From Lactarius indigo (lineage: Eukaryota > Basidiomycota > Agaricomycetes > Russulales > Russulaceae), in contig JAFKAC010000017.1 of assembly GCA_025766275.1 (NCBI GenBank), positions 868,001-932,000 on the forward strand: a DNA stretch of 64,000 nucleotides. Direction: 5' to 3'. Positions 23,670 through 35,077 of this stretch are shown here, in pieces. Made by a program: the position numbers and the translations under genes. The notes under the pieces were generated by a model. The model made no database searches. It was not told where the DNA came from and was given only the letters and a program-made list of their open reading frames with translations. Position 1 is the first letter of the stretch, and the number at the start of each line of letters is the position of its first letter.

Positions 23670-25650
23670 CGCATCCCTATTCTCTAATATTCACCATGAC
23701 CACGGCTCCTAGGCCACTCATAGACAGGCCGCGCGGGCCCGCGCCTCGTGCTGTCTTTGTTCGTTGCGCCCGCACTCCCCTCCCCTGTATTACTATATAT
23801 CCTTCTTGTCTTATATAGCACGCACGCATCGTCACCTTTTGTCTTGCGTCTCGGCCACTTGTACCTTGGTACCTCGCTTCCATGCTCCGTTCCGTCTCGT
23901 CTCTACCCTGCATCTCGTATCGTCCTTCCTGTATTATCCATTTCCTCTATAGCTCACTGTTTCTCCACTTTACATCTCTGACCCTGGCTCCATTTGTATT
24001 TAAACACTACCTTTTCTCAGCTGGAAGTGTACCTACCCCTGTTGTTTCCCTCCCATCCTATTGTTAGGCCTGTGTGATTCTCCGGGTCATGCCCACTCGA
24101 AGGATAAAATTGCAAATCGGGCACTCGCCTTCTCTTAGTCGCTCGCTCTTATTCGCATTCTCGCTCTTCTTTTGTCCTTGCACTCCCTGAATGCTCCTTA
24201 GATAGTTCTGTGCACGTCCGTGTTAATATCCTCGCTCTAGTTGTCGGACACTACCTGTTCACTCTTGCACCAGCAACTCGCCATCGTGGTCGCTTCGGTT
24301 ACGGCCTTGGTCCTGCACACCTCTTTGGTTTATCTCATCGTCCCCCCTCCTTTCTTAACAGAATCCCGCTCCGCCTCCTCGCTCACAGGACAAAGTTTTG
24401 ACTTCCTCCTCCAATTTAAATTGGACTGTATACTTTACCGTCACTCAAATAATTAATATGTACTAGTCGCAGTACTACGGTGCGGGGCCTATGTATTCCT
24501 CGCATCTATGATGTCGTTGTATCTACCATTATCGCTCGACTGCAGGCTGGCGAACGCGCAGACAAAAGATCTTCACAAAACTAGTCCTCGCATTCCGCTT
24601 CGAAGGTCTGACTCCCCTTTTTGCGTGGCCCGAACATTTATTATCCAAGAGATGTAGACACAGCATATCTGATCGCCCTCCCGTTATGGCCAACACATGT
24701 GTTGGCAATGCACAACGGGAAACGTGTCAAAAGTAAAGACGGCGAGCGGCGCGTATGTAAACGGTAAGGGTTCCATAACCCATTCCATAACAGCTGCAGC
24801 GAATATTTTTTTTGAGTCCCATTTCCGTGTACAGAGCCCCATGTTGCACTTCATTGTTTATTACTGATTTCTTTCCCTTCAATTCCTCACCCCAAAATAT
24901 ACTGAATCGTTTGGGTGTATGTATGCGTACTCGATTGCTTCGAGAATTTAGCTTCCGAGCCCACAGAGCCGCCTTACGAGCGAACTCTCCAACACCGGCA
25001 TGCCAACTTCGCACCCTATCCTATGTTCGTAGTTTCGGCGCGGTGGCTTCATGAGACGCACAAGCAAGGGCCCTCAGCGCCACCGGCGACGAAGGAAAGA
25101 ATCCCGCGGTGATTAGTTGTGTAGATTCGACAGAGCTGGCACGTATTACTGTACTGGCAGGACGATATATATGCGCTAGAACGTGAAGGTGGATGGAGAA
25201 GGAGCTGTCCGAGGCTGCACTTGCCACATTCGTTGTGTTTTTCTTACGCGCGTTAGTTACTGGAGGGGCTGGATTGGAAAGTCCAGCATTAGATCAGCAA
25301 GATGTCACGTGCCACGGACAGTGGTGTGCCCCAAAAGGGAATGTTTGAAAACACTAGCGCTATCGGCCCGTATCTGGTTCGTGGCCGGCCGCCGAGTCCT
25401 CTGTGACATATGTGGTTATATAGTATGGCGATGCTCCGGTGGCATCGTGCAGTAGCGCGCGCATCGTCCCTTCAACCATTATTGCCACTCTGTGTTCAGG
25501 GTCACAAACGAGGTCTCTTGTGTTCGGCCACCGCGCACCATCACCTGGCTGTTCAATACTGCGTGCAACTCTAACTCGTTCTCAATAGAGTGCCCAATTT
25601 TTTTTTGGCTCCTCGTCGTCCAGCTACATCGTCCAGACCGTCGTGCAGGG
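23670..25650. other. Spacer of unit 4 and upstream block of unit 5
   Basis: Homologous to the other spacers. It contains several short hydrophobic or Arg/Pro-rich frames that match unit to unit at the DNA level but not as one consistent protein. The poly(T) stretch near 24806 matches one in unit 2 (about 16050). No gene is supported. Confidence 0.4.
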
Positions 25651-27374
25651 ATGACCATCTCACAATACATCGTTGACGGTGAGTTGGTCCAGAATCCGAG
25701 TTGTTGTGGATTTTCAACCCTTTTCTGCTTGCTATGTAGGGGTAGTGGTGACGTTCATAGTTTCTCAGGTGCGTCTCTGCCAATGCAAATGATGTATATA
25801 GAAAACCTACTAGTAAACTTCCCACATCTTGCAACACAGTCAGTTGCGGTCAGTTTTGCTCTCTCATTCGTCGCTATTTTCAAGTTCAATGGGAGTTTCA
25901 GTGGCTTCGCAACTTGATTAAGGCCGAAGGGCCGAAGGAAGAAATAGCGATGGGAACATTGAAGAAACTCGGACATGAAGGGCTGACATTGAATGAACAC
26001 GAAAGTCAGTTCACATCATCTCGGCCCTGCCTCCAAGTTTTACAGATCCTCATAGAACGAATTGCATCCGAAATTATTCACCCCGATAATATCGAGGTTC
26101 GACTCACAGGTATGCTCCCCGCGAATCTTCCTTGCACCTTAGCTTTGAGCCCGTATGATAGATATTGGCGGCCTGGAACACATCATATCTTCATTACGAG
26201 AATCCGTCATCATCTCCCTTCTGAACCCCGACCTGTTTCTCTCATCATCCACTCTCTTGACGGCACCCAAAGGCGTCCTACTTCATGGGCCACCAGGATG
26301 TGGTAAAACGATGCTAGCAAAAGCCCTTGCGAAGGAGTCCGGCGCGACATTCATTAACATTGCACCATCGGTATTAACAAACAAGTGGTTTGGGGAACCG
26401 AACAAACTAGTTGCTGGATTATTCAGCCTGGCACGGAAGATGCAGCCTTGTATCATCTTTATAGATGAGATCGATTCACTTCTCCGAGAGCGGAGTCAGC
26501 ATGACCACGTGGCCAATGCAATGATGAAAGCAGAATTCATGACGTGTGTCGGTTTCTTCCTTCCTTTGCAGATATCTGATGTGGTCGCAGCTTATGGGAC
26601 GGCCTCCTGTCGGGCTCAGATAGGATATTAATCCTTGGGGCGACGAACAGGATTGAGGACATTGATCCGGCTTTCCTTAGACGAATGCCGAAACGATTTC
26701 CGCTTTCGTTACCTGACGCTGCGCAGCGAGAGAAGATCCTGAGGTTGGTGAGTTGGCTCGTCGATTTAAAGCTCTGTTCCATACTATTTTCTTACCTGGG
26801 CCGTCCTTGACGAACTAATATTCTTCACAGCTGCTCAGGGATGTGCGGCTTGTCCCAAATTTCCCTATGCGGGCCCTAGTTGAGCATTCGGATGGAATGT
26901 CGGGCTCGGACCTGAGAGAGTTGTGTCGAAATGCCGCAACGTTGCCCCTCGGCGAACTTGTGCGCCAGGGTAATGGTGACATCTCCCATCTTGCTCGTGG
27001 CCGAGGCGAGGTGTGTACGTGTCTCCTTTCAGTCGATCTACTCAGCAAAATGCTCTGGACAGGGCCTTGAACTTCGTCCCCTTACGATCAAAGACTTTAT
27101 CAGTCCAGGTGGTTCTTCGGTGGTCGCGCGCGCTCAGTCTGATGTTCTCGACTCTAAAAGACCGCCGTATCACACCCAGTATAACGGGATGCAAACTTTA
27201 GAGATAAAAGGAAACACAAAAGGAGGGGGGTTATGGGCAAGGGTGTCGTCTATGTGGGCAACGATGGGAAGAAGTATTCTGCGAGCCCCACGCATTATCT
27301 GCCTTACCGCAGTCTATCTTTTAGCCGCGTGGATTTTCTACCGTTACTCAATCGTGCTATTCAACATGATCTAG
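25651..27374 (+). CDS. Msp1/ATAD1-like AAA+ ATPase, copy 5, with C-terminal membrane segment
   Basis: The core keeps Walker A GPPGCGKT, Walker [14 protein letters not shown] and FLRRMPKRF. Two otherwise conserved places differ: KWFGEPNK (Ser to Pro next to the pore loop) and HDHVANAMM in place of DHEVTAMM. These may reduce activity. The linker frame [19 protein letters not shown] is open here, unlike in copies 3 and 4, but the junction to the N-terminal exon is still shifted. The tail has one repeat-like unit and then [15 protein letters not shown] near the C-terminus, followed by about a dozen residues, again a tail-anchor layout. Confidence 0.75.
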
Positions 27375-28940
27375 TCTCTTTGCCTTGTTGACATCCTGTT
27401 CTTCCTCCCTTCTTTTGCTTTTTTCATGTCTCGTTGGCAGGTGCATCTAATCTTCGCCATGACCATGGCTCCAATGTCACTCGTAGACAGGCCGCGCGGG
27501 CCTGCGCCTCGTGCTGTATTTGTTAACTACTCCCGCATCCCCTCTATATTCGCCTGTATCATTTTCTTGCGTTTCGGCTACTCGTACCCCGGTGTCTCGT
27601 TTCCATGTTCCGTCGAGCCTGGTCTCCGCCACGCGTCTCCTCATATCGTCTTTCCTCTACTATCCATTCTCTCCCTCCTTAGCTCGCGGTTTCCCCACTT
27701 TAGACCTTCTACCCTCTGGTTCCATTTGTAGTTAAACGATCCCTTTTCTCTGCTGAAATAGTACTCACCACCGCTGTTGCCCTATCGTTAGATCTGTGTG
27801 ATTTTCGGGTCAGGCACACTCGGAGGATAAAACTTGCAGATCGGGCGCTCGCCTTCTCCATCTCTCTGCTGCTCGCTCTTCAAGCTTCGAGTTGTTTGCC
27901 TTCCCGCGTTCGCTCTTCCCTTGACCTTGCGCACCCGAATACCCCCAGCATAGTTCGGTGCATGTTCGTGCTAATATCCTTTCAGTCGCTGTCTGTCGGG
28001 TATCTATTCGCTCAGGCTCTTGCGCCGGCAACTCGCCATCGTACTCGCATTGGTTACCGTCTCGGTTTTACGCACCCCTTGGGTTTATCTCATCTCCTCC
28101 CCTCCTTTCTTTACGTAATCACACTCCGCCTTCGAACTCACGGGATGCTCCGTTCTTAAATTTCCTTTGATAACCACGCCCAATCGGATGCTTGACTCTA
28201 TGGCTGAACCACCGGATCAACCCCCTCCCCCAACTTAGATTGGGCTGTATCGTTCCTTCACTCAAATAATAATATGTACTAGTCACTGTATAGTGCTGAG
28301 CCTACGCATTCACTGGATCCATTACGGTGTTTTACCTATCATCACCACCACCCGACCGCAGGTTGGCGAATAAAGGTCTTCGCAAACCTAGTCTTCTCGT
28401 TTCCCTCTGCGGGTTTGACTGTGGTCCGAACACCGTTATCTAGATCCAGCATATCCGATCGCTCTTCCGTTACGGTCAATGCACGTATTGACAATGCATC
28501 CGAAACAAAAGACGACAAGCGGCGTGGATGTGAACATGAGGGGTCTTGTGACAGCTGCGGAGAATTTTTTTACCCAAGGCTGTATCTGTTCATACCCAAG
28601 TGCTCCGAGGGCCTAACCACCTACCACCCGAGCCACCTTACAAGCGATGGTCGCCGGAGTTGTCCCAGCGCCACTGGCATTACGCCGACTTTTTCGGCGC
28701 TGTGGCGTCGTGAGACGTACGAGCAGGGGTTCTCAACGCCACTCGTGATGAAAGAACGGATTAAGCCGTGATCGTTGTGTGACTTTGTGTAAATGGTACG
28801 TATCCTCTGTGATACCATGCGGGCAACTGGCGACTACTGGCAGGACTCGGCGCTAGAACTTGAAGGTGCACCGAGAATGCAGGGTCCGTCCGAGGCCTTC
28901 TATCATCGCGCTTGCCACAATTGCTGTATTTTCCTTTCGT
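27375..28940. other. Spacer of unit 5 with relic of the ancestral Msp1 C-terminus
   Basis: At about 28168-28225 the sequence aligns closely to the last codons of copy 1 and the bases after its stop (CACGCCCA.T.GGATGCTT..., then CTTAGATTGG). It lies about 0.8 kb beyond the present stop of copy 5. The rest matches the other unit spacers. No gene is supported. Confidence 0.55.
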
Positions 28941-29900
28941 ATGCTATTGGAGTGAGGTCTGGTTTGAAAAGACGGCGAGGTTAACCGCGTGAGTCAAGTA
29001 AGTCGGTCAAAATACGTAGATTGCCGTCATCAGATCAACTGTGATATGACATTTCATGCCTAAGATATGGATTGGATACAAAACAGGAACTCCGTACCGA
29101 TCTGACTAACTGCGGCCCATCTTCGGGCTCATTTTCGCTGTCACTCCCTAGTGCAGGAGAAGGTCCAAGACTCCAAGCTATTTAATTTCCCTATTAAGAT
29201 GTGCTTAGGAAGGAATGGAAGACACCAGAAGAACGCAAGCGGCTTCGGCGTGCGCTGTCTGGGTCCAAGTCGATACGCATGTCCTGCAATATGTCCGGAC
29301 GTCTTCCAATCTGCTCCAGTCGCGCCCAGGACTGCCAAGCATAGTAATGATAACTCTCAGTGAAAGTGGCATGGTGGAGAAACGACATAACAGGTTTCAG
29401 CACGCGGAACGCAATCCAGGGAAGCACAGTAACTGTTGTAGCTTGTACCACCAGTGGATCACGTTGCCGAGAAGCTTCCTCATACGACTTCGACGATCAT
29501 TAAGTCGGCGATGTCTCATGAACAGTTCGTGGCCAGGACATATGAAGCCCCGGAGATGGACGATCGTCGCGAGTATAAACTCGACGAATCGAGATGGTAA
29601 GACGTCATTCAATATTCACCCCGGCGCCCCCGGTGCTATTTCGTAGGACTCACATCATGAGTGTTACCAGTATCTGCATATTCGACGTGAGCGGAGCCAC
29701 CTCTCCAACGATAGAAGTCAGGCCAAATGATTCGTGGTACGTAGCGATGAATGAAGTATCACTATATCACCAGCTGGGCGCTGCCTTCAATTAGAGAAGC
29801 GATAAGACGGTGTCAGGCCCGGGAGAGATCAGCGCTCGGCGCAGCGCTTTGAGGCTTTGAATTATGTAAGTATATGGTACCGGTATTTGCCGGGCCACCG
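28941..29900 (+). repeat. Direct segmental duplication, copy A
   Basis: Aligns in order with 32883-33960 (for example GTCAAGTAAG, then AGATCAACTGTGAT, then TACAAAACAGGA, then GGAATGGAAGACACCAGA), with many substitutions and small gaps. No intact gene is seen in either copy. A minus-strand frame at 29194-29451 is the longest and is not recognised. Confidence 0.7.
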
Positions 29901-32340
29901 CGTGAACGTTCAGGCCTTCGGGCTTGATCGTCAACGGCCATCACGACGCGAATCAGATCTATGTCTATGATCAAACGGGAATTCCTTTGCGGGGCAACAC
30001 TCGGATTTAGTGATGGTATCAAAGATATTGATTGGTCCAAACTCTGAAGTCTTTGCTCCCTGGTACGTTGCGACGCATCTACACTTTCTGCATTAATACA
30101 ACGTCAGAACCTTTCGTATATTCGCGAAGAACGACTCAGAGAATTCGCATTCATTTTCGCTCAGATATCAGCCAATGCTCTTCATGGGACCAAAGGCTGC
30201 GCATTCCAAGTGAGCAAGTGCCTTCTCGGTTTTCTCGGTCTCTATACTCAACTTATACTCACCCCTTTACTCCAGTCCTAAGACGGGCCGTGATGGTGAA
30301 ATAGATACACGGTTCTAGGTCCTTCCTTACCTATGGGGTATGTGTTCGCGCAACGCAAAGGCACTTGTCAGTCTAGGCACTGTCTGTGTCCAAGCATTGT
30401 ATACAGATTCCGACCTGTCGCCAACTGTAGCTAGGATAAATATTTCAAGACCAACGCTCGACGATGAGACTCTTACACCTGTCAGGTGAAAGGATTGGAC
30501 AACATCTTTCTGCGATCAAATCGAATCTCGGGGCATATCGAAGATGATGGACGCTCTTGCAAGATCTCGTACGTGTGTACGGACAAGGAAATGGACTACG
30601 ATTGTGATGGACATTATCTAGAAGATGCATTGGAACTCTGTTAAGCCAGCGCCTACGGGGTCCACTTCCCTCTGAATCCGATGGACAATCACCCTGTCGT
30701 TATTCTCGCGTCGTTCTTCTAGGAGCCCCACCTCTTCTCTTCCTCTGCCCCGTGTCATCAATCTAAGTCTGTAGATATCTCTCATTGGTTGCGCTGTTCC
30801 CGTGATGTCTACCCATGCGAGAGAATGCCAAGCCCGAGTCATAGCCGTGCGCACAGGTTGGGTGGGTTTCCACCATTTAAGTCGAGAAAACAACTCGTCC
30901 TTCAGCTCTTCGACCAGAGCCACCTTCCACTACCCTTCCCCATACATTATCGAGACTACCCATATCGTGCTACCCACCCTGCGCAACATCATTCAACTTC
31001 TATCATCGGACCTGCTCGTCGTGGTCATACTTTCCTCCTTCCCTGGGCCAGAAACCCCAATCACCCCGCGAGACTTACCTTCCCCGAGTCCCAAGTCCTT
31101 CCACATGGATCACAAGGCTATTTTCGGCATCGTCTTCGTTCTTGGTGAAGCTAATGCTCGCTGTCTGCCCCTGCTCCTCTTCTCATTGTTATTGCGCCCT
31201 TAGGGCTCTTCCTCCTCATCGAGGTAGGCTATGCATGCGTAGGATGGCGAGTACGGTTCACCTGGTTCATCGAAGTTAGCAAGTGTAAGCGCCTTCTTCC
31301 GTCAGAAAAGCTCGTCTCCTTACAGCACGCCTCGGATTACACAGTAATATGTGACACCTCTAACACAGTGATGAAAAGGTTATCTTCCTTCCGCGTCTTC
31401 AAATCCATCGAGAAGGCCGCTGACGCCCATGTCGATGCCCCCGACGTCGGCGCTGCCTCATCCACACTGCCCACACATGGCGGGAGCAGTGGGACGGGCA
31501 ATTTTTCTACCATTTTTCATTCAGCCCAAGTTGCACGTGTGGACGCAGTCATGGCCAGAGAATCACTTCGTGACGGGGCGTGACCTTCACAATCCGGCTG
31601 GATTTAGTTGTGTGGTGAGAGGATCAAAACGGAGAGTTGACCGAGCGCCCATTACGTCATCCCAAAAGTCTGCGGGGATATTTTGACTAGTCTTGACCTC
31701 TTTTCCTCCTTTCGTGCCTTGAGACGCTTTTATTGCCTAACCCCCATCTGCTACATTTGACCGCATCGCTCTTTGCGTTTTGGTCAAAGGCCTACCCATC
31801 ATCCACGTACTGCTCCACCTCCTTCATTCACCACTACCAGTATGACAGCTATTACTCGGCCCAGCTCGGGGGCTCTGACTAGTAGGACTCACAGACTCTA
31901 GCTTGAGTGGCGGCTGGAACAAGCTCGGGTACATCCCTTTTGACCGTATTGTCTTTGTATTCTCCCAGTCATGTAATAGCTAAGTTGGCAGCGGAGTTGT
32001 AGGTCACTTTGCCGCCTCTGATATGTGCATATATGCTGGAGAATGGACGTCCCAGACACACTACCTTCTTCCCTCAATCAAGCTCTTGGTACTTCCTTGG
32101 GTCCCTCGTACCCACGTCTGCGCCATGCTTTAAAGCAGATTGATGAAGAGTAAAGGATCGCCCAGGGTCCAACTCACCACCAAGTAAGCATAATAGGGCA
32201 CTGGTTCGTGGATGTCGATACAAAGAAAGGCCAGATTTATGCCAGACAATTGACGCTGAGTGGCATTGATTATGGCTCTTGGTCGCTACTTACAGTCCTG
32301 TACCACAATGCTACTATGTTCTGTGCAGTAAGGGATTGTC
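29810..32340 (+). repeat. Left arm of an inverted segmental duplication
   Basis: Aligns in reverse complement with 45590-48260. Shared landmarks in order include a KREF-encoding phrase, CAAAGGCTGYGCATTCCAAGTG, the ATGGATCACAARGC phrase, and TTGCGTTTTGGTCAAAGG. They continue through TTGATTATGGCTC. The left arm has lost about 190 bp near 30290 relative to the right arm. Confidence 0.8.
30967..31583 (+). pseudogene. Probable pseudogene of the small signal-peptide/membrane protein
   Basis: Paralog of the minus-strand gene at 46373-46953. The reading frame and the single intron (31145-31203) are conserved, and the frame is open to the stop at 31581. It encodes MDHKAIFGIVFVLG joined to LFLLIEVGYAC across the splice, then a tail ending near ESLRDGA. 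The codon that is ATG in the paralog is GTG here (30967-30969), and the following signal-like segment is otherwise kept. An in-frame ATG at 30805 is available upstream but would place about 50 extra residues before the hydrophobic segment. Called a pseudogene because of the lost start. Confidence 0.55.
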
Positions 32341-32882
32341 CGACCCGACATTTTGAGGACCTTCCCTCCAATCTTAACTTGGCGTTCAAAGTACTTCTCG
32401 AAAGATCAAGCGAAAAATACCACCGTAAAAATAAAAACAAAACAAAAGTACGGGGCTTGCACTGTCCTTACCTCGTTCCTCTTCTACCCACCTTACTAAA
32501 GCAACTATACTCATGGAAAGAGTCCACTGTAATGATGACAACCTCTATGACGGTGCTTTGACGTCCCCTTCCTGCTCGCATCATCTGTTTAACGAACATA
32601 TTGACGACCATAACCTTTCTATGGGCCTTTATGGTGAAGAGTCTACTAGCGAATCACCTCAACGGTTAGCGGATGAGAACCGAACCTCGTTGCGACTCGG
32701 AGGGTCATTCGGTCTCCTACCTTCTCCTATGTCGTCCAGGTTTCCCTTCGTACCTTGGAACGGCCTGTGTCTTATCCCGGAAAGTCGCTCGAGGGGTTCT
32801 TGTGAGTGGGTACCGCGGGTCGAGGGTTTGATGCGAAAACCATCCGTCTATTCCCTGGCGTCTCGATTCGCTTCGTGATGTG
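32341..32882. other. No supported gene
   Basis: Two overlapping plus-strand frames (to 32561 and 32513-32878) show no recognisable domain or consistent splice sites. Confidence 0.4.
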
Positions 32883-33960
32883 TGCTATTGGAGTGGGGGT
32901 TAGTTTAGAAAGACTCAGTGAGTCGGTGAGATTAACAGCGTGCGTCAAGTAAGCGACCGTAAGCCGGTCAGAATGCGTAGGTCGCTGTCACCAGATCAAC
33001 TGTGATGTGACATTAATGCTTGAGATAGGGTTAGATACAAAACAGGAGGTACGTACCGATCAGACTATCTGACTAATCGTGGCACATCTAGTGCAGGACA
33101 ATATTCAAGTCATATAATTTCTTGATTAAGATATACTTAGGAAGTAATGGAAGACACCAGAGGACGCAAGCGACTTCGGCGTGTATTGTATGAGTCCGAG
33201 TTGACGTACATGTCCTATAACCATATGCGATGTTTGGGTCGTGTTCCATCTAGACGTCTTCCAATCAGTCTCAGTCGCGCCCAGGATTCCCGAACACAAC
33301 AACGAGAACCCTCGGTGGAGGAATGACTCCACAGGTTTCAGTACGAGGTGCGCTATCCAGGAAGCACAGTAGCTATGTTACGTCGTAGCTTGTAGTACCG
33401 GTGGATCATGCTGCGGAGAAATATATATAGCCTCAGATTCGGATGACCTTAAGTTGGCGATGCTTCAGTTCTAGTTTGAATCCATGAACAGTTCGTGAGC
33501 CGGACATATGAAGCACCGGAGATGACGATCGTCGCGTGCATAACCTCCACGAGTCGATAAGAAATTAAGAATGATGAGACCTGTACTCACAAAATTCGTC
33601 ATTCAATATTCACCACCAAGTTCACCACCAGTGTTCAAGTTAACTTACTAGTTCGTAGGGCTCATGCCATCGTTACTCGTATCTGCAGATTCGACGTGGA
33701 TGGAACCTCCGAACCGCCACGGATCAAGCCAGCTATTCGCGTTACACCGTCACAACAACGAACGAAGCATCACCCAAGGTATCACCAGCTGCGCGCTGCC
33801 TTTTCGGGCTCCCACAAGAGAAGAAAAGATGGCGTCGGAGAGATCAGCGCTCATGCAAGAGAGCCTGAATTACATAAGTATCTGGTACCATAAACGACTT
33901 GCCACTTCGTCCATGGATACAAGTCAGACCTCGGACGCATCGTACACGTGGCACAGCTTC
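32883..33960 (+). repeat. Direct segmental duplication, copy B
   Basis: Partner of 28941-29900, about 3.9 kb downstream in the same orientation. It includes the GTATCTGCA.ATTCGACGTG phrase near 33678 that matches 29670. No intact gene. Confidence 0.7.
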
Positions 33961-35077
33961 CAGACGAACGATCACCGGTCTAAGTTTCACTGGCAATTAT
34001 GGTTGAATGTACATGTATTGGCAGCAGTGTGTTATCTCTCACACTGGGCATCATCCCACTATGTTCTTCTACTGAACACACCGTGACCACCAGTGCGCCA
34101 CCGCTCATTAAGACATGCGTTCAAGTTCCGCAATTCGAGTTGACTCGTTCAACCAATACTTTGACATCAATGAGTAGCTATTACTGTATTCCATTTTTTT
34201 TTTCTATTCCCTGGTTATTTACCTCTTCTACTATTCAGGCCTTGGCAGTTCGCTGGTATCATTTTCTCTCCACACTGCCTAGTTCTATGTCTCACCTTTA
34301 CTACTTGTCCTCCGGCGCCCAGAGAGGTCCTGGCGGTCCGTCATCACATTAGAAGTCGACGGTCGGCATAAGCACGAAGTCGTGCTCGGTGTCGACTGCC
34401 AGAACACAAATACGAGAGACATCATGCTTCTGTATGTTCTACTCTCGTATTCCTGGTTGGTGATCTGGCATCCTACAGCCATCATCTGCACCACCAAACG
34501 TAAATCAAGCTGGGCGTTTGGTACAAGTTCCAAGGTAGAGTCAAGTCGGAACCGTCGCCACAAAAAAGCACGGAACAGGACCATGTGCTCTGCCCTCGCT
34601 TACTCTGCACGTGCGATGGCCTTATCCGACCTTCAGACGTGGAGCTTCACCTATCAAGCATCCCCGCTGCAAGACGAAAATCTATAACACGAATGCGCCA
34701 GCCCTGCGCCTCTCATTGGCCTCTCTCCTCGTTCGATTACGATCGCCATAGTCGGCTATCCCATTCCCGATCGATCACAACCACCACTCGGAGCGACTCT
34801 CGTTAGCTAGCTCGGGTGAGTGTAGACCGTGTCTTCCGTAGCCAAAGTCTCACCGTCACATCACTAGGGGACGAGGACCCTTCTGATACTTTGGTTACAA
34901 CCCCGATAGACGGATGCGAAGGTCTACCACCATGGTCAAGCGTGATCTCTGAAGAACCGCCCCCTGGTCTTCGACGGCGCAAGAAGGTCAAAGGTTACTG
35001 TATTAACTCTGGGGAAGAGCGCTCTAGCGAATCCGATTACCCCTTTAGCGGCAGTAAGGCAGAAGATATCAAGGCCT
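33961..35077. other. No firmly supported gene
   Basis: Contains a hydrophobic plus-strand frame (34382-34687, with YVLLSYSWLVIWHPTAIICT) and a 101-codon frame (34816-35121). These could be upstream exons of the membrane-protein pseudogene at 35078-36118, but splice sites could not be joined with confidence. A T-run lies at about 34195. Confidence 0.35.

Larger units (their letters stand above)
10030..28940 (+). repeat. Tandem segmental array: five units, each with an Msp1-like gene
   Basis: Five head-to-tail units of about 3-5 kb, all on the plus strand. Each has a recognisable upstream block, an AAA ATPase gene with the same intron positions, and a downstream block. The downstream landmarks 'TACTAGTCGCAG' (about 11790, 20095, 24460, 28270), 'AGGTTGGCGA' and a 'GAGCCRCCTTACAAG'-type phrase recur in order. 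Units differ by insertions and deletions; unit 2 lacks much of the downstream block. Coding parts are clearly more alike between units than the spacers. Copies 2-5 share a tail not seen in copy 1, so copy 1 is probably closest to the ancestral state. Confidence 0.85.
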
